A DNA stretch of 64,000 nt from Nemertoderma westbladi. Its lineage: Eukaryota; Xenacoelomorpha; Nemertodermatida; Nemertodermatidae. How positions within the stretch are numbered: position 1 is the first letter of the stretch; every line of letters begins with the position of its first letter. The position numbers and the translations under genes were made by a program. This document shows positions 12,517 to 22,514 of the stretch, one piece after another. The DNA lies in assembly GCA_032718475.1 (NCBI GenBank), contig JAUCBJ010008522.1, positions 1-64,000 of the forward strand, read 5' to 3'. The notes beneath the pieces are model-generated. The model was not told the DNA's origin. It saw only the letters and a program-made list of their open reading frames with translations, and searched no databases.

Positions 12517-13688
12517 TGTAAAAGCTTTTGCGGATATACTCAGTCCCCCTCGCCCGCAAGGTACCGTTATAGGTGTTTTAACGGACATAAAAGTCATTCT
12601 TCAATATGTGTGCTTTGGTGGACATGGTAAGGCAAAAACCCGCAATGCGTAAAATACCCTGGCACAGCTTAGCCTTGATGATTCAGATTACGACATCTAA
12701 CAGCTGGTTGCTGACATGGAAACGGCCATTGGACACATGGTTCTTTGTTTAGCTTAACAGCCAATCAGAGCGATTTTTTCTGTCGATGTGGAGATATTTG
12801 GCAGATCATGCTAGGAGTGTTCAGTCTTACTGTTTTTTCTTGATACTGTTGTGTTGTTTCTATCTAGGCCAGGAACACCGGCTCTAGAGTCAATTCGTTT
12901 CAGACTTTAGAAGAAACATTAGTAGGCTTAAATTATAGAGCGTATAACTGTTATCTCAGTTTAGTCTTACATTATCGGTTCAACATACATTATTATACTG
13001 CTATTTACTGTTGTCATATTTTGTATCAGTTGGTTGAATATTATTTGGAGAACATCTATAAAGAACCCAAATTTCCCAATTTTCTTGATACACTACAGGT
13101 TAGAGAGACGGGTTACATATAGCAATTGCGACTTATATTATTGTGGTTTGTAGTGAATTTAATGATATTTGATAAGCACTACATGAGTCAGTTGCTGTTC
13201 TCTTTATATATGATAAAATTCATTGACGGTCGGCAAATTAGTGAGCAGTATTGTGTGTTACCGGTAGTGTGCATGATTGTGGCTGATAACTAAGCATTTC
13301 CTAAAGAATGCGCCTCATACGTGAATCATAAGCCTTACCGACTTACCGTTGTGTTTAGTACAAGTCATATCTCTGTTTACCTAGATAGAGCGCCACGTCC
13401 TAAAGGAACTGTTAATATTTCCCGAAAGTGAATAATATTAGTCAGAAATTATTTATTAACGATCAATCGAATAATACAGTAAGCTTACACTGCAATAATA
13501 ATCTAAGCCCTCAGAATCCAGTCTCCCGGGTATATCCAGCGGGTGAATGGACGCGCACTAGGCTGGCTTCTGCTAATGTTGTGTTTATTGGTATTAAATA
13601 TTTGTCAATTTCTAAAGTCTATTTATAAACCAAAAGACATATAAATTTTGGCAGGTTAAACTGCTAAAGGTCTTCAAAAGCGCGTACA
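12517..13688 (+). repeat. BEL-1 3' LTR (full length, 1172 bp)
   Basis: Starts TGTAAAAGC, ends GCGCGTACA, and is followed by the AATAA duplication. It contains the block missing from the 5' LTR (about 12650-12980). It is about two-thirds similar by eye to the BEL-2 LTRs, so the two copies are different subfamilies. Confidence 0.92.
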
Positions 13689-13693
13689 AATAA
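13689..13693. repeat. Target-site duplication AATAA, right (BEL-1)
   Basis: Exact copy of 3307-3311. After it the LINE endonuclease coding sequence resumes on the minus strand. Confidence 0.9.
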
Positions 13694-14022
13694 CTCAATG
13701 AAATTTTGCGCCTCTGCGCAATCATTTGCGTGTAGGATATTAATGTTAAAATCTCCACTTAAATAGCATAGTTTCCCTTCATTATTTATTTTTCCAAGGT
13801 CTTTTTTTAGCAGCTCCAGAAATGCCTGGATATCTGTATTTGGGGGACGATATATATTTCCAAAAATTACATTTTTATTGTTTTCTCTACTCCATTCAAC
13901 AAAAATTGTATCATATAAACCGCTCTTAAAAGATCCTAAGTCGTGTCGTATATCACAAGGTCGTCACGGACGTATGTATATACCAGCACCCCCACCTACA
14001 GTATCTTTTCGAAAATTGTAGA
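13694..14022 (-). pseudogene. LINE-1st endonuclease domain, 5' part
   Basis: Translating the minus strand gives APE-endonuclease motifs in the right order: GGAGIYI, then GNIYRPPN, then GDFNINIL. This is the upstream half of the domain whose end is at 3084-3311; the two parts are separated only by BEL-1. At least one in-frame stop follows GGAGIYIRP. Similarity ends around 14022 where an unrelated repeat starts, so the LINE is 5'-truncated or cut here. Confidence 0.85.
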
Positions 14023-14370
14023 TTTACACATGACCTAACAACATGTTAGATTGGGTACAGTACAGCAAACCAGCTGGCACACAAAAATTTAATGTTGGAC
14101 GGCCACTATCTGTTTAATGATTACCAACCTATAATTATTCTTTGTGTTTATTGTTTAGCCATCAACACTATCGTCCCTTTTCCATAAATGTTATGCAGAT
14201 GGTGGGCTGCTGCTACCGTATATATTGTTATATTCCAAAGTTGAGCCAAAGTTACACGACTAGATCTATTCTTTGATTCATCACATTTAAGCTTTTACAC
14301 ATGACCTTAGAACATGATTGGTCGGGTACAGTGCGAGTACAGCAGAACAGCTGGTACACGAACATGTTAT
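14023..14370. repeat. Two diverged copies of a ~75-bp repeat
   Basis: TTTACACATGACC followed by GGGTACAGT and an AGCTGG segment occurs at 14023-14095 and again at 14294-14368, in the same orientation. Between them is unremarkable AT-rich DNA. Confidence 0.65.
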
Positions 14371-15140
14371 TTCAGGTATATTAGACGGGAGGGAGGGGGG
14401 TTCAGCTGATTTATTCACAGGTTATTGTTAGGTCTTAGGTCCAGTACAGTAAAGCTGTAGAATTTTAAAACAATCGCTGATTTACATTTTACACTGTTGT
14501 AATTTATAAATATTTAAACATCTATCTATCAGTCTATAGTGGGCAAAGAACATATACAGTATATTTCTGTATTTAATTGTACATGATCATATTATACACA
14601 AATCTATAATGCCGATGTAGGCCTACTGATAATATTACATAACTAAAATCTTCATTTTGGGTACCTCGGTCCGCGGACCAGAAGGCAGTATAATGCCTGA
14701 ACTGTTTTATCTAAGCTTCTCACAAGGCCACACGCAAATTCTACTTGGAAAATTTGTAAACTTTTGCCAAACAACATGTGTACCAAGTTTGGTTATAAGA
14801 TTCGCTGAGCTATTAATCAACATAACAACATAAAGTCTGACACACCGATTGGGGTAGTGGTATCACCCATATGCTCGCTTTACTTTCGTGGCTCGCCCCA
14901 CAACCTTAGCCTGAGTCCCTCAGCCAAAGTCAGTGAGTCAGTAAGCAAACATAGGGCTGTAGGGTAGGTCTATTTGAATTGGTATGCTACTGATGTACTG
15001 TGCTAAGGTTGCAAGGCTGCTACCGGCTTACCGGTATGCAGTATGGTAACCAAACCATTGGTAGGCAGTAGGCCACAGTAATTATTTTTGTATACCGGTA
15101 GCTGTTTCCACTGTTATAGCAATAGGTACTGAGTAATTTT
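14371..15140. other. Non-coding DNA with a dispersed repeat
   Basis: No coding signal seen. The segment 14720-14903 is a copy, in opposite orientation, of 23000-23222: shared pieces include CCAAACAACATGTGTACCAA and the end GTGGCTCGCCCCAC. The rest shows only TACCGGTA- and TAGGCCTA-type motifs. Confidence 0.6.
14720..14903 (-). repeat. Dispersed GGGGCGAGCCAC repeat, copy 1
   Basis: Read on the minus strand it begins GTGGGGCGAGCCAC and runs about 180 bp. It matches the plus-strand copy at 23000-23222, including the block with AAGTTTACAAATTTTCCAAG. A terminus-only relative lies at 60459-60472. A non-autonomous DNA transposon is likely; ends are not defined. Confidence 0.65.
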
Positions 15141-15258
15141 AATTTATTTATATCAGCGTCCTGCTGTCCTGGCGTCAGGGCGAGACGATAGTACTGCGAT
15201 ATCGATTTGCAGACAGACAGAGTTCAGCAGTTAGGACAGTCAGACAGTAGGAACCACC

Positions 15259-15525
15259 ATGGTTGGATATTATCGAGGATTAGTGGATAAATCGTTGCGA
15301 TGGATCGGTAAACAATACTACGAGCGGCCTGCGGTCGCGTGGGCCTTCACTATTGGCACTGTACCCTGGGTATTCCTCGTATCTCTCTACCCCTTCCTGG
15401 GAGGCAATCCCTCGAAGAACGTTAGGGAGTTGTATCCGAGATTATACCGGGCCGAGGACGTACAGAAACTGGTCGACGACGGGAAACTAACTAGTAAACA
15501 GGTTGACAGTATGCGGGTTATATGA
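15259..15525 (+). CDS. Small single-TM protein, likely complex I NDUFA3/9.5 kDa-like subunit
   Basis: An 88-codon ORF with a strong Kozak start (ACCACCATGG). It has an amphipathic basic N-terminus (residues 1-24), the motif ERPAVAWAFTIG (about 22-33), one hydrophobic membrane segment (about 27-47), and a charged C-terminal tail with LYPRLYRAEDVQKLVDDGKL. The pattern (short N-terminal helix, ERPA box, one TM, short tail) resembles the fungal 9.5 kDa/NDUFA3 accessory subunit of mitochondrial complex I, which sits in the inner membrane arm. Identification is from memory of the family and is tentative. No introns are visible in the ORF; a possible acceptor (TTTGCAG) lies in the 5' UTR. It could also be a processed copy. 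No close AATAAA follows; candidates lie at 16205 and 16558. Confidence 0.5.
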   Translation: MVGYYRGLVDKSLRWIGKQYYERPAVAWAFTIGTVPWVFLVSLYPFLGGNPSKNVRELYPRLYRAEDVQKLVDDGKLTSKQVDSMRVI

Positions 15526-17384
15526 TCAGTTGATCCGCCACGTAAATTATACGAGAATTCGATTATTTCGTAGAATATTGCTGTATTGGACTTTTATACA
15601 TATCTCATATATATCTCACACTGCAACACTGTGACCTTGTCTCTCGTCATTATTCAGTTATTGACGCACGAATACCGGTTTGTAGGATGGGCAATTCAGT
15701 AATTAATTAATATTTCTGTTACTCAGTGAGTTCCACCCGTGGTTAGTGTAGTTATTACATTATGGCAACTTAACAGCGTTCTGGTGAATTACTCGTAACG
15801 CGGCAAAGTGTGACCTCTTTGCAGCGTTGCGCTGTTGCGGCCTATAGGACGGAACGCTGCAAATTAATCAATAACCTAGAAATAACTTAAATTACCGTAT
15901 TCCAGAATGTATTATTTCCATTTATACGAATGCGTGCTTCTTTATTCTATAAAGTACCACGTGTTTGCATAATGCGTGCGTCCAGTTTGAAGTGACGGGA
16001 CTATGCTACTGTATGTCCATAATTGTCGAAGACGTGTATGACTTTATTCCATATGTCGAAACGTTCTATAGAAGACATTTTAGAGAAAATGAGCAAAGAA
16101 AATATGACGATAGTGTTCAGTAAAACTGAACGGACACAGACGGTGACTCAGTTTGCTTCAGTCGACGATGGATCACAGATTTATCACATCCATGCAGGAG
16201 ATAACAACAATAAACTTTAATTAGATATAAATTAATAGTACCGGTACCTGTTAATAATTTAATAATGTAATAATATTCGTAATAGTACATGATTAAAATG
16301 TATAAATGAGCATCCATAAAATCCTTTCTTAACATACCGAACGCTGATAAGTTGACATAATGTAACAAAATTGCATACATCATTGCTTGCAAAGGTCACT
16401 CACTATTCAGCGTTAAAGACCCTTGTTTATTTATGTAAACCTCCCTCGCTGCGCTCGCTCGGTACATAAATAAACTCGGGTCATAACGTTGCAAAGTGCT
16501 ACATTGAACACAATGATGTAAATAGATATTGTTTAGCGCCAGTCTTTACTGTTTTTCAATAAAGTTTGAAGTTAGTCGTAATTTTTTTTATATTTTTATT
16601 TATTTCTATTGCATTGGCTGCTGGTAGTTGGCATCTGAGCACCATTGCCTTAACCTTTAATTAAGTAGCTGTTAACTACCATATCAACATATTTAGTACC
16701 TGATTACATTCTTCTGTTAATAACTATTTTTTTATATTTTGTATGAATATTTACATAAATAAGCGAAGCGAGTTCGAGTGGAATATTGAAATCCGGGTCC
16801 GAAATGAGAGAAGTTCCTCTGTAGATAATGTAATACTTTGTTTTATTGGCTGTACGGTAATGTTTGGATTAGGCCTGTGTGTTAATATATTATCTGGTTA
16901 TACTGAATGTTGTATTGATGTGTGCTGAGATAATGAAATGTGCTGTAAGACTGCTGGTGGTCGCAGTTTCTATAGTTACAGACTCAGACATTGTGTTTAA
17001 TATTTGCACTAGTGTTGCAACCATATCCCGATCCCGAAAATCGGTAACCCGCTGGAAAATCCCGATCCCGTCCCGATCCAAATGAATAAATATCAGGATT
17101 TGCAATATATGAATTTATATCCTTGCAGCTTAAAATTTGTAAAATTGTATAAAAATGTACAATTTTTCCCAATAACAAAAACAAAAATTTTTGTCAAAAA
17201 CAAAAATAATGAATAATAAAGTAAAAGTATAGGTAACAGTTTTGTTTTTACAACTACCTACCCTAACAGTGCTACATAGATGTATGTATGTCTACATGAA
17301 TGTCTAGTTTATAAATAATAGAAACACTTGTTGCTTTTTATTGAATATGATAAACATTTTTATGTCGCACCTGGTTTCACTGTG
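15526..17384. other. Downstream region of the small gene, mostly non-coding
   Basis: AT-rich DNA. A short ORF with coding-like flavour is listed at 16053-16220. The segment 16430-16490 contains CCTCCCTCGCTGCGCTCGC, typical of dispersed MITE ends. The segment 17010-17090 is a CCCGATCCCG-rich patch, probably the end of another repeat. AATAAA at 16558 could serve as a poly(A) signal for a plus-strand transcript. Confidence 0.5.
16053..16220 (+). CDS. Short ORF of unknown function
   Basis: ATG at 16053 gives a 55-aa product beginning MSKRSIEDILEKMSKEN and ending in HAGDNNNKL. The open frame extends a little upstream to 16023. The amino-acid mix (charged helix, no low complexity) looks more coding than neighbouring frames, and AATAAA follows near 16205. 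I do not recognise it. It may be the last exon of an unseen gene or a transposase fragment. Confidence 0.25.
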   Translation: MSKRSIEDILEKMSKENMTIVFSKTERTQTVTQFASVDDGSQIYHIHAGDNNNKL

Positions 17385-17735
17385 TCAGGTACAATGCACA
17401 CATATATGACACTATATAACATTATAGGTGTATCATTGGTTCCCCCAAAAACCCCCACTTGAACAAAATCGCCTCCGCTTTGCAGGACATTGCTTTCGCC
17501 GTGAGGACCAGCCAGTGCATAATCTTGTACTTTGGCAGCCTTATGGAGTGAATAAGCATGGTGGACAGCCCATGACTTTCTTGAGACGCATCTTAAAGGA
17601 CACTGGCCTTGAAGATGCGGATGATCTAGCAAATATCATGGGTGATAGGGAGTTGAGGCGGCGCAATTTTGTTGACAAGCCGGCACAGCATTCTTAAAAA
17701 TGCAGCTGCAATGCAGCATGCCGATCATAGTAGTA
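17385..17735 (+). mobile_element. RTE-like LINE, 3'-end fragment (copy A)
   Basis: Corresponds to the last 350 bp of the LINE at 17736-20595, with the C-terminal motif RLRFAGHCFRRED and the end NFVDKPAQHS at 17697. It ends in GCCGATCATAGTAGTA; the TAG-type tail recurs in other copies. 5' truncation is typical of LINE insertions. Copy B starts immediately after it. Confidence 0.85.
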
Positions 17736-18065
17736 ATACCTCAGGACCAGTGTCATTCGAACCCGTTCTTCCCACTAATTGTATCCCACGTGTATCGACC
17801 AGTTATGGCCCTACGTACACTTTATCTACCACCACCACCCCAGATCGCTTTAGTTCGAACAGTTCGGTGGTGACCACCCATGCATTGGACAAAATAGACC
17901 AAATCTCTAACCGCATCATCCGTTGCCACTTCTCATGTTCTGGAAGACTGGCTAAGAAGTTTCCTAAGGTGGTTCTGATTGTGTGCTACTCTCCAACTAG
18001 TGTTGCCCCTGTAGAGGAGGTGGAAAATTTCTACCACAATCTACCTACAAGCAGCAACTGATGGA

Positions 18066-19179
18066 GTGGATCAGCATGCATTCTTAACATTCCTGGGAGA
18101 CTTTAATGCAAGTCTGCATCAATCACCTACATCGCCCTGGGTCTATAGCAATAGTGTTAACCGAAATTCTGTCCATCTTCAGGATTTTATCTCTGGAAAT
18201 GGATTGTTTTCGGCTGGAACCCAGTTCAAGAAGCGAACTGGAAAGCTATGGACTCATAGTGGACCCAGTGGTCACAAGTCCCAGATAGACCATATTCTGT
18301 TTCGTAGGAAATACAGGAGCTCTATACAAGACTGTAATGCATTTACACTTCGACCCTTCTCCAGTGATCACCGCCTTATTGTGGCCAAGGTAAGACTTAG
18401 TCTGCGTGCTAGCAGAACAACGAAATCTGCCTTGCCATGGCATGACTGGTCCTCTCTGTTGCAACAGCCAAGTGTGAGATCCAGCTTCACACTACAGCTG
18501 AGCAACAGGTATGAGGCTCTTGCCTCTGAGGCGGCAGATCACTGTGAGGGCTATACTGCCTTTACAGAAGCAGTTAAGTTAGCAGCTGCAGAAACAGTTC
18601 CTGTATACCCTCGAAACAGGAAAAGGGCCCCCTGGACTGACAACAAAATTCAGAAGTGCCGAAATGACCTTCATAAGACGCACAGCGGCCAAGAATGCAG
18701 TTAAAGCTGCATCTAGGTCCCTGAACAGGCAGTACTCTGTTAATCTACAGGAGCTAATAAACCAACAGGTTGATGCCATCAATGATGCTGACGACAGCAG
18801 GCAATCATCCCAGGCATGGAAATCGATCAATCTGCTTACTGGGCGGAAAAGCCAACCAACCACCAAGGTTAAGGCTGAATCACCAGCCGATCGCCTCAAT
18901 GGTTGGAAAGCCCACTTTGAAAAGCTCCTCAATAATGACAGGGTATTGCCTGATAACTTTATAGAAGTAAAAGTGTCTGAGTCTGTACTCCCAGATATTC
19001 CCATTGGCGATATCTCCTTTGCAGAAGTGAAGGCTGCTGCAAAGAGCATTAAGACCAATCGTGCCAGTGGAGTAGATGGTGTTCCCCCTGAGGTCTTTAA
19101 AATACCTGAGTGTTTAAAGCTCATCTATCCCATCATAGTAGACACATGTACCGTACAACAAGAGTCCCACAAGAAATGA
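18066..19179 (+). pseudogene. LINE copy B endonuclease and linker, frameshifted
   Basis: ORF 18066-18704 covers the C-terminal half of the endonuclease: GDFNA, then the IDHIL and SDH catalytic-region motifs. ORF 18664-19179 covers the linker leading to RT and includes ASGVDGVPPEVFK, the classic motif ahead of RT finger 1. The overlap between them marks a frame change, and a further change at about 19165 leads into the RT ORF. Confidence 0.8.
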
Positions 19180-20558
19180 AAACAAATAAGTTGGTGCCAG
19201 TTCCCAAGAAGGGCAACCTAACACTCTATGGTTCTTTTCGGGGAATCTCATTGATCTCGATTGCTGCAAAACTATACAATAGAATTCTATTAAATCGCAT
19301 CAGGGATCCCATTGAGAGACTGCTACGTGGAAATCAGAATGGGTTCCGTAAAGGTCGTGGGACCATGGAGCCCATTTTGGCACTTAGAAGGATAATTGAA
19401 GAGTTATCAAAAAAGAAAGACAGGCATCTGGCTGTTATCTTTGTTGACTTCTTCAAGGCCTTTGATTCAGTCTCTCGCTCACGTATGTTCAGCATACTTT
19501 CATTATATGGGATTCCTGATGAAATTATAGCAGCAATCAGATCAGTATACGATGGTTCGACAACATTTGTGTCTACTGTTGATGGTGACACAGAACCATT
19601 TGAAGTGTTATGGGGCGTCCTCCAAGGAGACACACTTGCACCATTCTTGTTCATTATTGTGGTTGACTATGTTCTACGCATGTCCTTAGATCATCATAAT
19701 GATGATGGGGTGATGATAACTCCACCTACTGGCTCCAGAAGTCGAGGAAATCCTGCCAAGTACCTAACTGATCTAGACTTTGCTGATGACTTAGGAGTAC
19801 TCTCAGAATCATTAGAGGGAGCCCAGCGGCTCCTCAGCTCATTAGAACATGCTGCTTCTAGTGTTGGTCTTTTTATTAACTCCAGAAAGACCAAAATTCT
19901 GACAGTTAACTTTGAAAGTCCTCAGCAAGTCTCTGATCGGATGAGCATAAGCTCAAAGGATGGTATGCTTGAGCATGTGGACGACTTCTGTTACCTGGGA
20001 TCATGGATCCGGAAGTCAGGTGAGGACCTTCGAATACGTAAGGGAAAAGCATGGGCAGCCTTGAATAGGCTTTCCAGGATTTGGAAGTCACCTAGAATTA
20101 ATCGGAAACTTAAGGTCCGATTATTCAGAGCAGCAGTAGTTCCAGTACTCCTATACGGGAGTCCATGCTGGGCTCTAACTGCTGAGGACACCAAATCTCT
20201 GGATGGCACATTCACAAGAATGCTACGCCGGGTACATTGTGTCAAGTACAATGCACACATCTCCAACCAGACACTATATAACATTGGAGGTGTCTCATTG
20301 GTTCCCCCAAGCTTGACACTAGAACAAAATCGCCTCCGCTTTGCAGGACATTGCTTTCGCCGTGAGGACCAGCCAGTGCATAATCTTGTACTTTGGCAGC
20401 CTCATGGAGTGAATAAGCATGGTGGACAGCCCATGACTTTCTTGAGACGCATCTTAAAGGACACTGGCCTTAAAGATGCGGATGATCTAGCAAATGTCAT
20501 GGGTGATAGGGAGTTGTGGCGGTGCAATTTTGTTGACAAGCCGGCACAGCATTCTTAA
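19110..20558 (+). CDS. Reverse transcriptase of the RTE-like LINE (copy B)
   Basis: A 482-codon open frame. RT motifs in order: YGSFRGISLIS (about 40), QNGFRKGRGT (about 75), AVIFVDFFKAFDSV (about 103), WGVLQGDTLAPFLF (about 165), then the catalytic FADD (LDFADDLGVL, about 224), and a thumb with FCYLGSWIR (about 293). The C-terminus holds RLRFAGHCFRRED and GGQPMTFLRRI. The original ORF would start far upstream, so the ATG here is not a true start. RT and C-terminus look intact, but the element is dead because of upstream frame breaks and 5' truncation. Confidence 0.8.
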   Translation: MFKAHLSHHSRHMYRTTRVPQEMKTNKLVPVPKKGNLTLYGSFRGISLISIAAKLYNRILLNRIRDPIERLLRGNQNGFRKGRGTMEPILALRRIIEELSKKKDRHLAVIFVDFFKAFDSVSRSRMFSILSLYGIPDEIIAAIRSVYDGSTTFVSTVDGDTEPFEVLWGVLQGDTLAPFLFIIVVDYVLRMSLDHHNDDGVMITPPTGSRSRGNPAKYLTDLDFADDLGVLSESLEGAQRLLSSLEHAASSVGLFINSRKTKILTVNFESPQQVSDRMSISSKDGMLEHVDDFCYLGSWIRKSGEDLRIRKGKAWAALNRLSRIWKSPRINRKLKVRLFRAAVVPVLLYGSPCWALTAEDTKSLDGTFTRMLRRVHCVKYNAHISNQTLYNIGGVSLVPPSLTLEQNRLRFAGHCFRREDQPVHNLVLWQPHGVNKHGGQPMTFLRRILKDTGLKDADDLANVMGDRELWRCNFVDKPAQHS

Positions 20559-20595
20559 AAATGCAGCTGCAATGCAGCATGCCGATCCTAGTACC

Positions 20596-20999
20596 CATGC
20601 ACTCTGGTTCACCAGTTCTCCTTGCCTAAATCAGGCTAAATACTGAAATGCTTGTTACACTCATCAAGTTTGGTTGTCAGTTTGGCTTGATCTACCTGGT
20701 TGCTCCTCTTCACTTCGTTGAGGAGTCTCTGGCGTTATATCCCCGGTACTCTCGCTGTTGTCTCGTCTTGACCGTTCTTTTAACCGTACCCATCCGCATT
20801 CCTCGTCTCCAACCGATCCGCCCCCCTATGTCGGATCCGGTGTAGCAGACTGGTACCGCTGCGTCGTCGCCAATAAATATATTAATAAAATAAAGTAAAG
20901 TAAAATACATGTTTTTTATAATAATAATATAAAGTAAAATATATGTTTTTTATAATATACTTTGGAAAATTAGGCGACTAGTCATAATTTTTTAAAACT
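20596..20999. other. LINE 3' flank or 3' UTR
   Basis: No gene. It contains GTCGCCAATAAATATATTAA (an AATAAA signal) and then repeats of AAAGTAAAATA. Other copies end before this point in TAGTAG tails, so I cannot tell whether this is LINE or flank. Confidence 0.5.
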
Positions 21000-21266
21000 T
21001 TAAATAAGGGTTGAGTTATTTTGTAAAGTTAAGAAGAGTGAAATAACAGAGGCAACCTGAAGTCTAATCTCTTGGCCTTTACTCATAAGACTATGCATTA
21101 ACTCCCAAGGTTGCATACTATCACTATAGCTGAGAGAGTCAAAGCTAGTGTACACTAGAGTCAGCCAAGAGCTAGGAAAAATTAATAATGCTCTTCTAGG
21201 GTTCGAACTCACGACCTTCTAATTAGAAAACTAAGCAGATGATCAGCTTGGAGGCCTTAGACCCTT
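21000..21266 (-). mobile_element. tRNA-derived SINE remnant
   Basis: On the minus strand a B-box-like GAGTTCGAACCC occurs at 21199-21210. It is preceded (towards 21266) by an anticodon-arm-like TTCTAATTAGAA and an A-box-like GGGTCTAAGG. About 200 bp of unrelated body follows, down to about 21000. This is the layout of a Pol III SINE. Stems do not close into a tRNA, so it is not a functional tRNA gene. Confidence 0.5.
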
Positions 21267-21784
21267 AGTCTATGCCTCAGTGAGGCATAGTCAGTGCCTC
21301 AGTATGGCATAGTCTGTGCCTCAGTGAGGCATAGTCAGTGCCTCAGTAAGGCATAGTCTGTGCCTCAGTGAGGCATAGTCTGTGCCTCAGTGAGGCATAG
21401 TCTGAGCCTCAGTAAGGCATAGTCTGTGCCTCAGTGAGGCATAGTCTGTGCCTCAGTGAGGCATAGTCAGTGCCTCAGTAAGGCATAGTCTGTGCCTCAG
21501 TGAGGCATAGTCTGTGCCTCAGTGAGGCATAGTCAGTGCCTCAGTAAGGCATAGTCTGTGCCTCAGTGAGGCATAGTCTGTGCCTCAGTGAGGTATAGTC
21601 TGTGCCTCAGTGAGGCATAGTCAGTGCCTCAGTAAGGCATAGTATGTGCCTCAGTGAGGCATAGTCTGTGCCTCAGTGAGGTATAGTCTGTGCCTCAGTG
21701 AGGCATAGTCTGTACCTCAGTGAGGTCTAGTCTGTGCCTCAGTGAGGCCTAGTCTGTGCCTCAGTGAGGCATAGTCTGTGGCTC
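21267..21784. repeat. Palindromic 22-bp satellite, about 23 units
   Basis: The unit is AGTCTGTGCCTCAGTGAGGC plus AT. Each unit contains the palindrome GCCTCAGTGAGGC, so every unit can form a hairpin. Variants marked AGTCAG...TAAGG recur every third unit over much of the array, giving a 66-bp higher-order period. The array starts right at the head of the SINE remnant and degenerates at its right end. Confidence 0.95.
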
Positions 21785-21829
21785 AAACCTAAAACTCGAG
21801 GCTTTAGGAGTGCCTCAGGTCTTAAATCC

Positions 21830-22280
21830 GAGTCTTTAGCGGCAGACTGGAGAACTGCGGGTCGATCAACTGCGGGTAAAGTATAGTCTATGCCATAGTA
21901 GATGTCTACCAAGTTTCAGCCTAAATGGTTTAAAAATAATCAAATGAGTCGATCAGGTTTTCACTTTGAGACATTTCACCCTCTAGCGGCAGACTGTGGA
22001 ACTTCAGACTACTCTGCGACTCCGTAAAAGATATAGCCTATGATATAGTAGATGCATATCGAGTTTAAACCTAAGCGGATTGTAAATAACAAAGTTAGAG
22101 AAGATGTTGATTTTCAAATAATACGCCCTCTAGCGGCAGACTGTGGAACTTCAGACTATTCTGCGACTCCGTAAAAGATATAACCTATGCAGTAGTAGAT
22201 TCCTACTGAGTTTAAACCTAATCGGAATGAAAATAACAAAGTTAGAGAATATGTTAATTTTCAGACTAGAAAGCCAGCAA
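21830..22280. repeat. About 147-bp tandem repeat, 3 units
   Basis: Units begin near 21837, 21983 and 22131 with TAGCGGCAGACTG and share AGTAGAT and AGTTTAAACCTAA further on. The first unit is the most diverged. A lone start of the same unit (CTCTAGCGGCAGACTAT) occurs near 25474. The CCCTCTAGCGG core is also seen in opposite orientation at about 58418-58428. Confidence 0.85.
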
Positions 22281-22514
22281 GCTGGCTTTAAACGAACCTG
22301 CCCCTCAAACCAGTACCCTGAGTGAGCGAAAATGAAAACACGATAATTGCCATCAACTCAACGATAGAAACACCAGCTGCTGGCACTCACTCATGTGGGC
22401 CTAGTAAGCTACTGTACTACTATTTATTGAATGGATAGGCCCAAACTGCAGAGAAGTATATTATTACTTGCCAAATTTATTACTATCTCACTCTAACCCA
22501 GACAGTAATCAAAC
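22281..22514. other. Short non-coding stretch
   Basis: Nothing recognised. It contains the small inverted repeat GCCAGCAAGCTGGC (near 22273-22286). Confidence 0.5.

Larger units (their letters stand above)
3312..13688 (+). mobile_element. BEL/Pao LTR retrotransposon, copy 1 (BEL-1)
   Basis: A full-length-bounded element of about 10.4 kb. It has LTRs starting TGTAAAAGC and ending TACA, a 5-bp AATAA duplication, a long 5' leader with internal repeats, gag with coiled coil and zinc knuckles, protease and RT, then a short C-terminal remnant and a purine tract before the 3' LTR. It sits inside the endonuclease domain of the minus-strand LINE, whose reading resumes on both sides. It is defective: gag is frameshifted, RNase H and integrase are missing, and the 5' LTR lacks about 333 bp present in the 3' LTR. 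Confidence 0.92.
17736..20595 (+). mobile_element. RTE-like LINE, 5'-truncated copy B
   Basis: Contains part of the APE endonuclease (GDFNASLH at 18108; SQIDHILFRRK at 18276; SSDHRLIVAK at 18361) and the complete RT and C-terminal region. Frame breaks occur at about 18062, between 18664 and 18704, and near 19110-19179. The start lacks the N-terminal endonuclease. Downstream, 20596-20905 may be 3' UTR or flank. General layout (APE, RT, C-terminal HC..RG(Q/R)P block) is that of the RTE/RTE-X group. Confidence 0.85.

Noticed and set aside
21199-21266. Functional tRNA gene on the minus strand
   Set aside because: B box and A-box-like words are present, but the acceptor and D stems do not close; fits a SINE head.
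21267-21784. Regular palindromic repeats that recall a CRISPR array
   Set aside because: Units are contiguous with no unique spacers, and the context is eukaryotic; this is a satellite.
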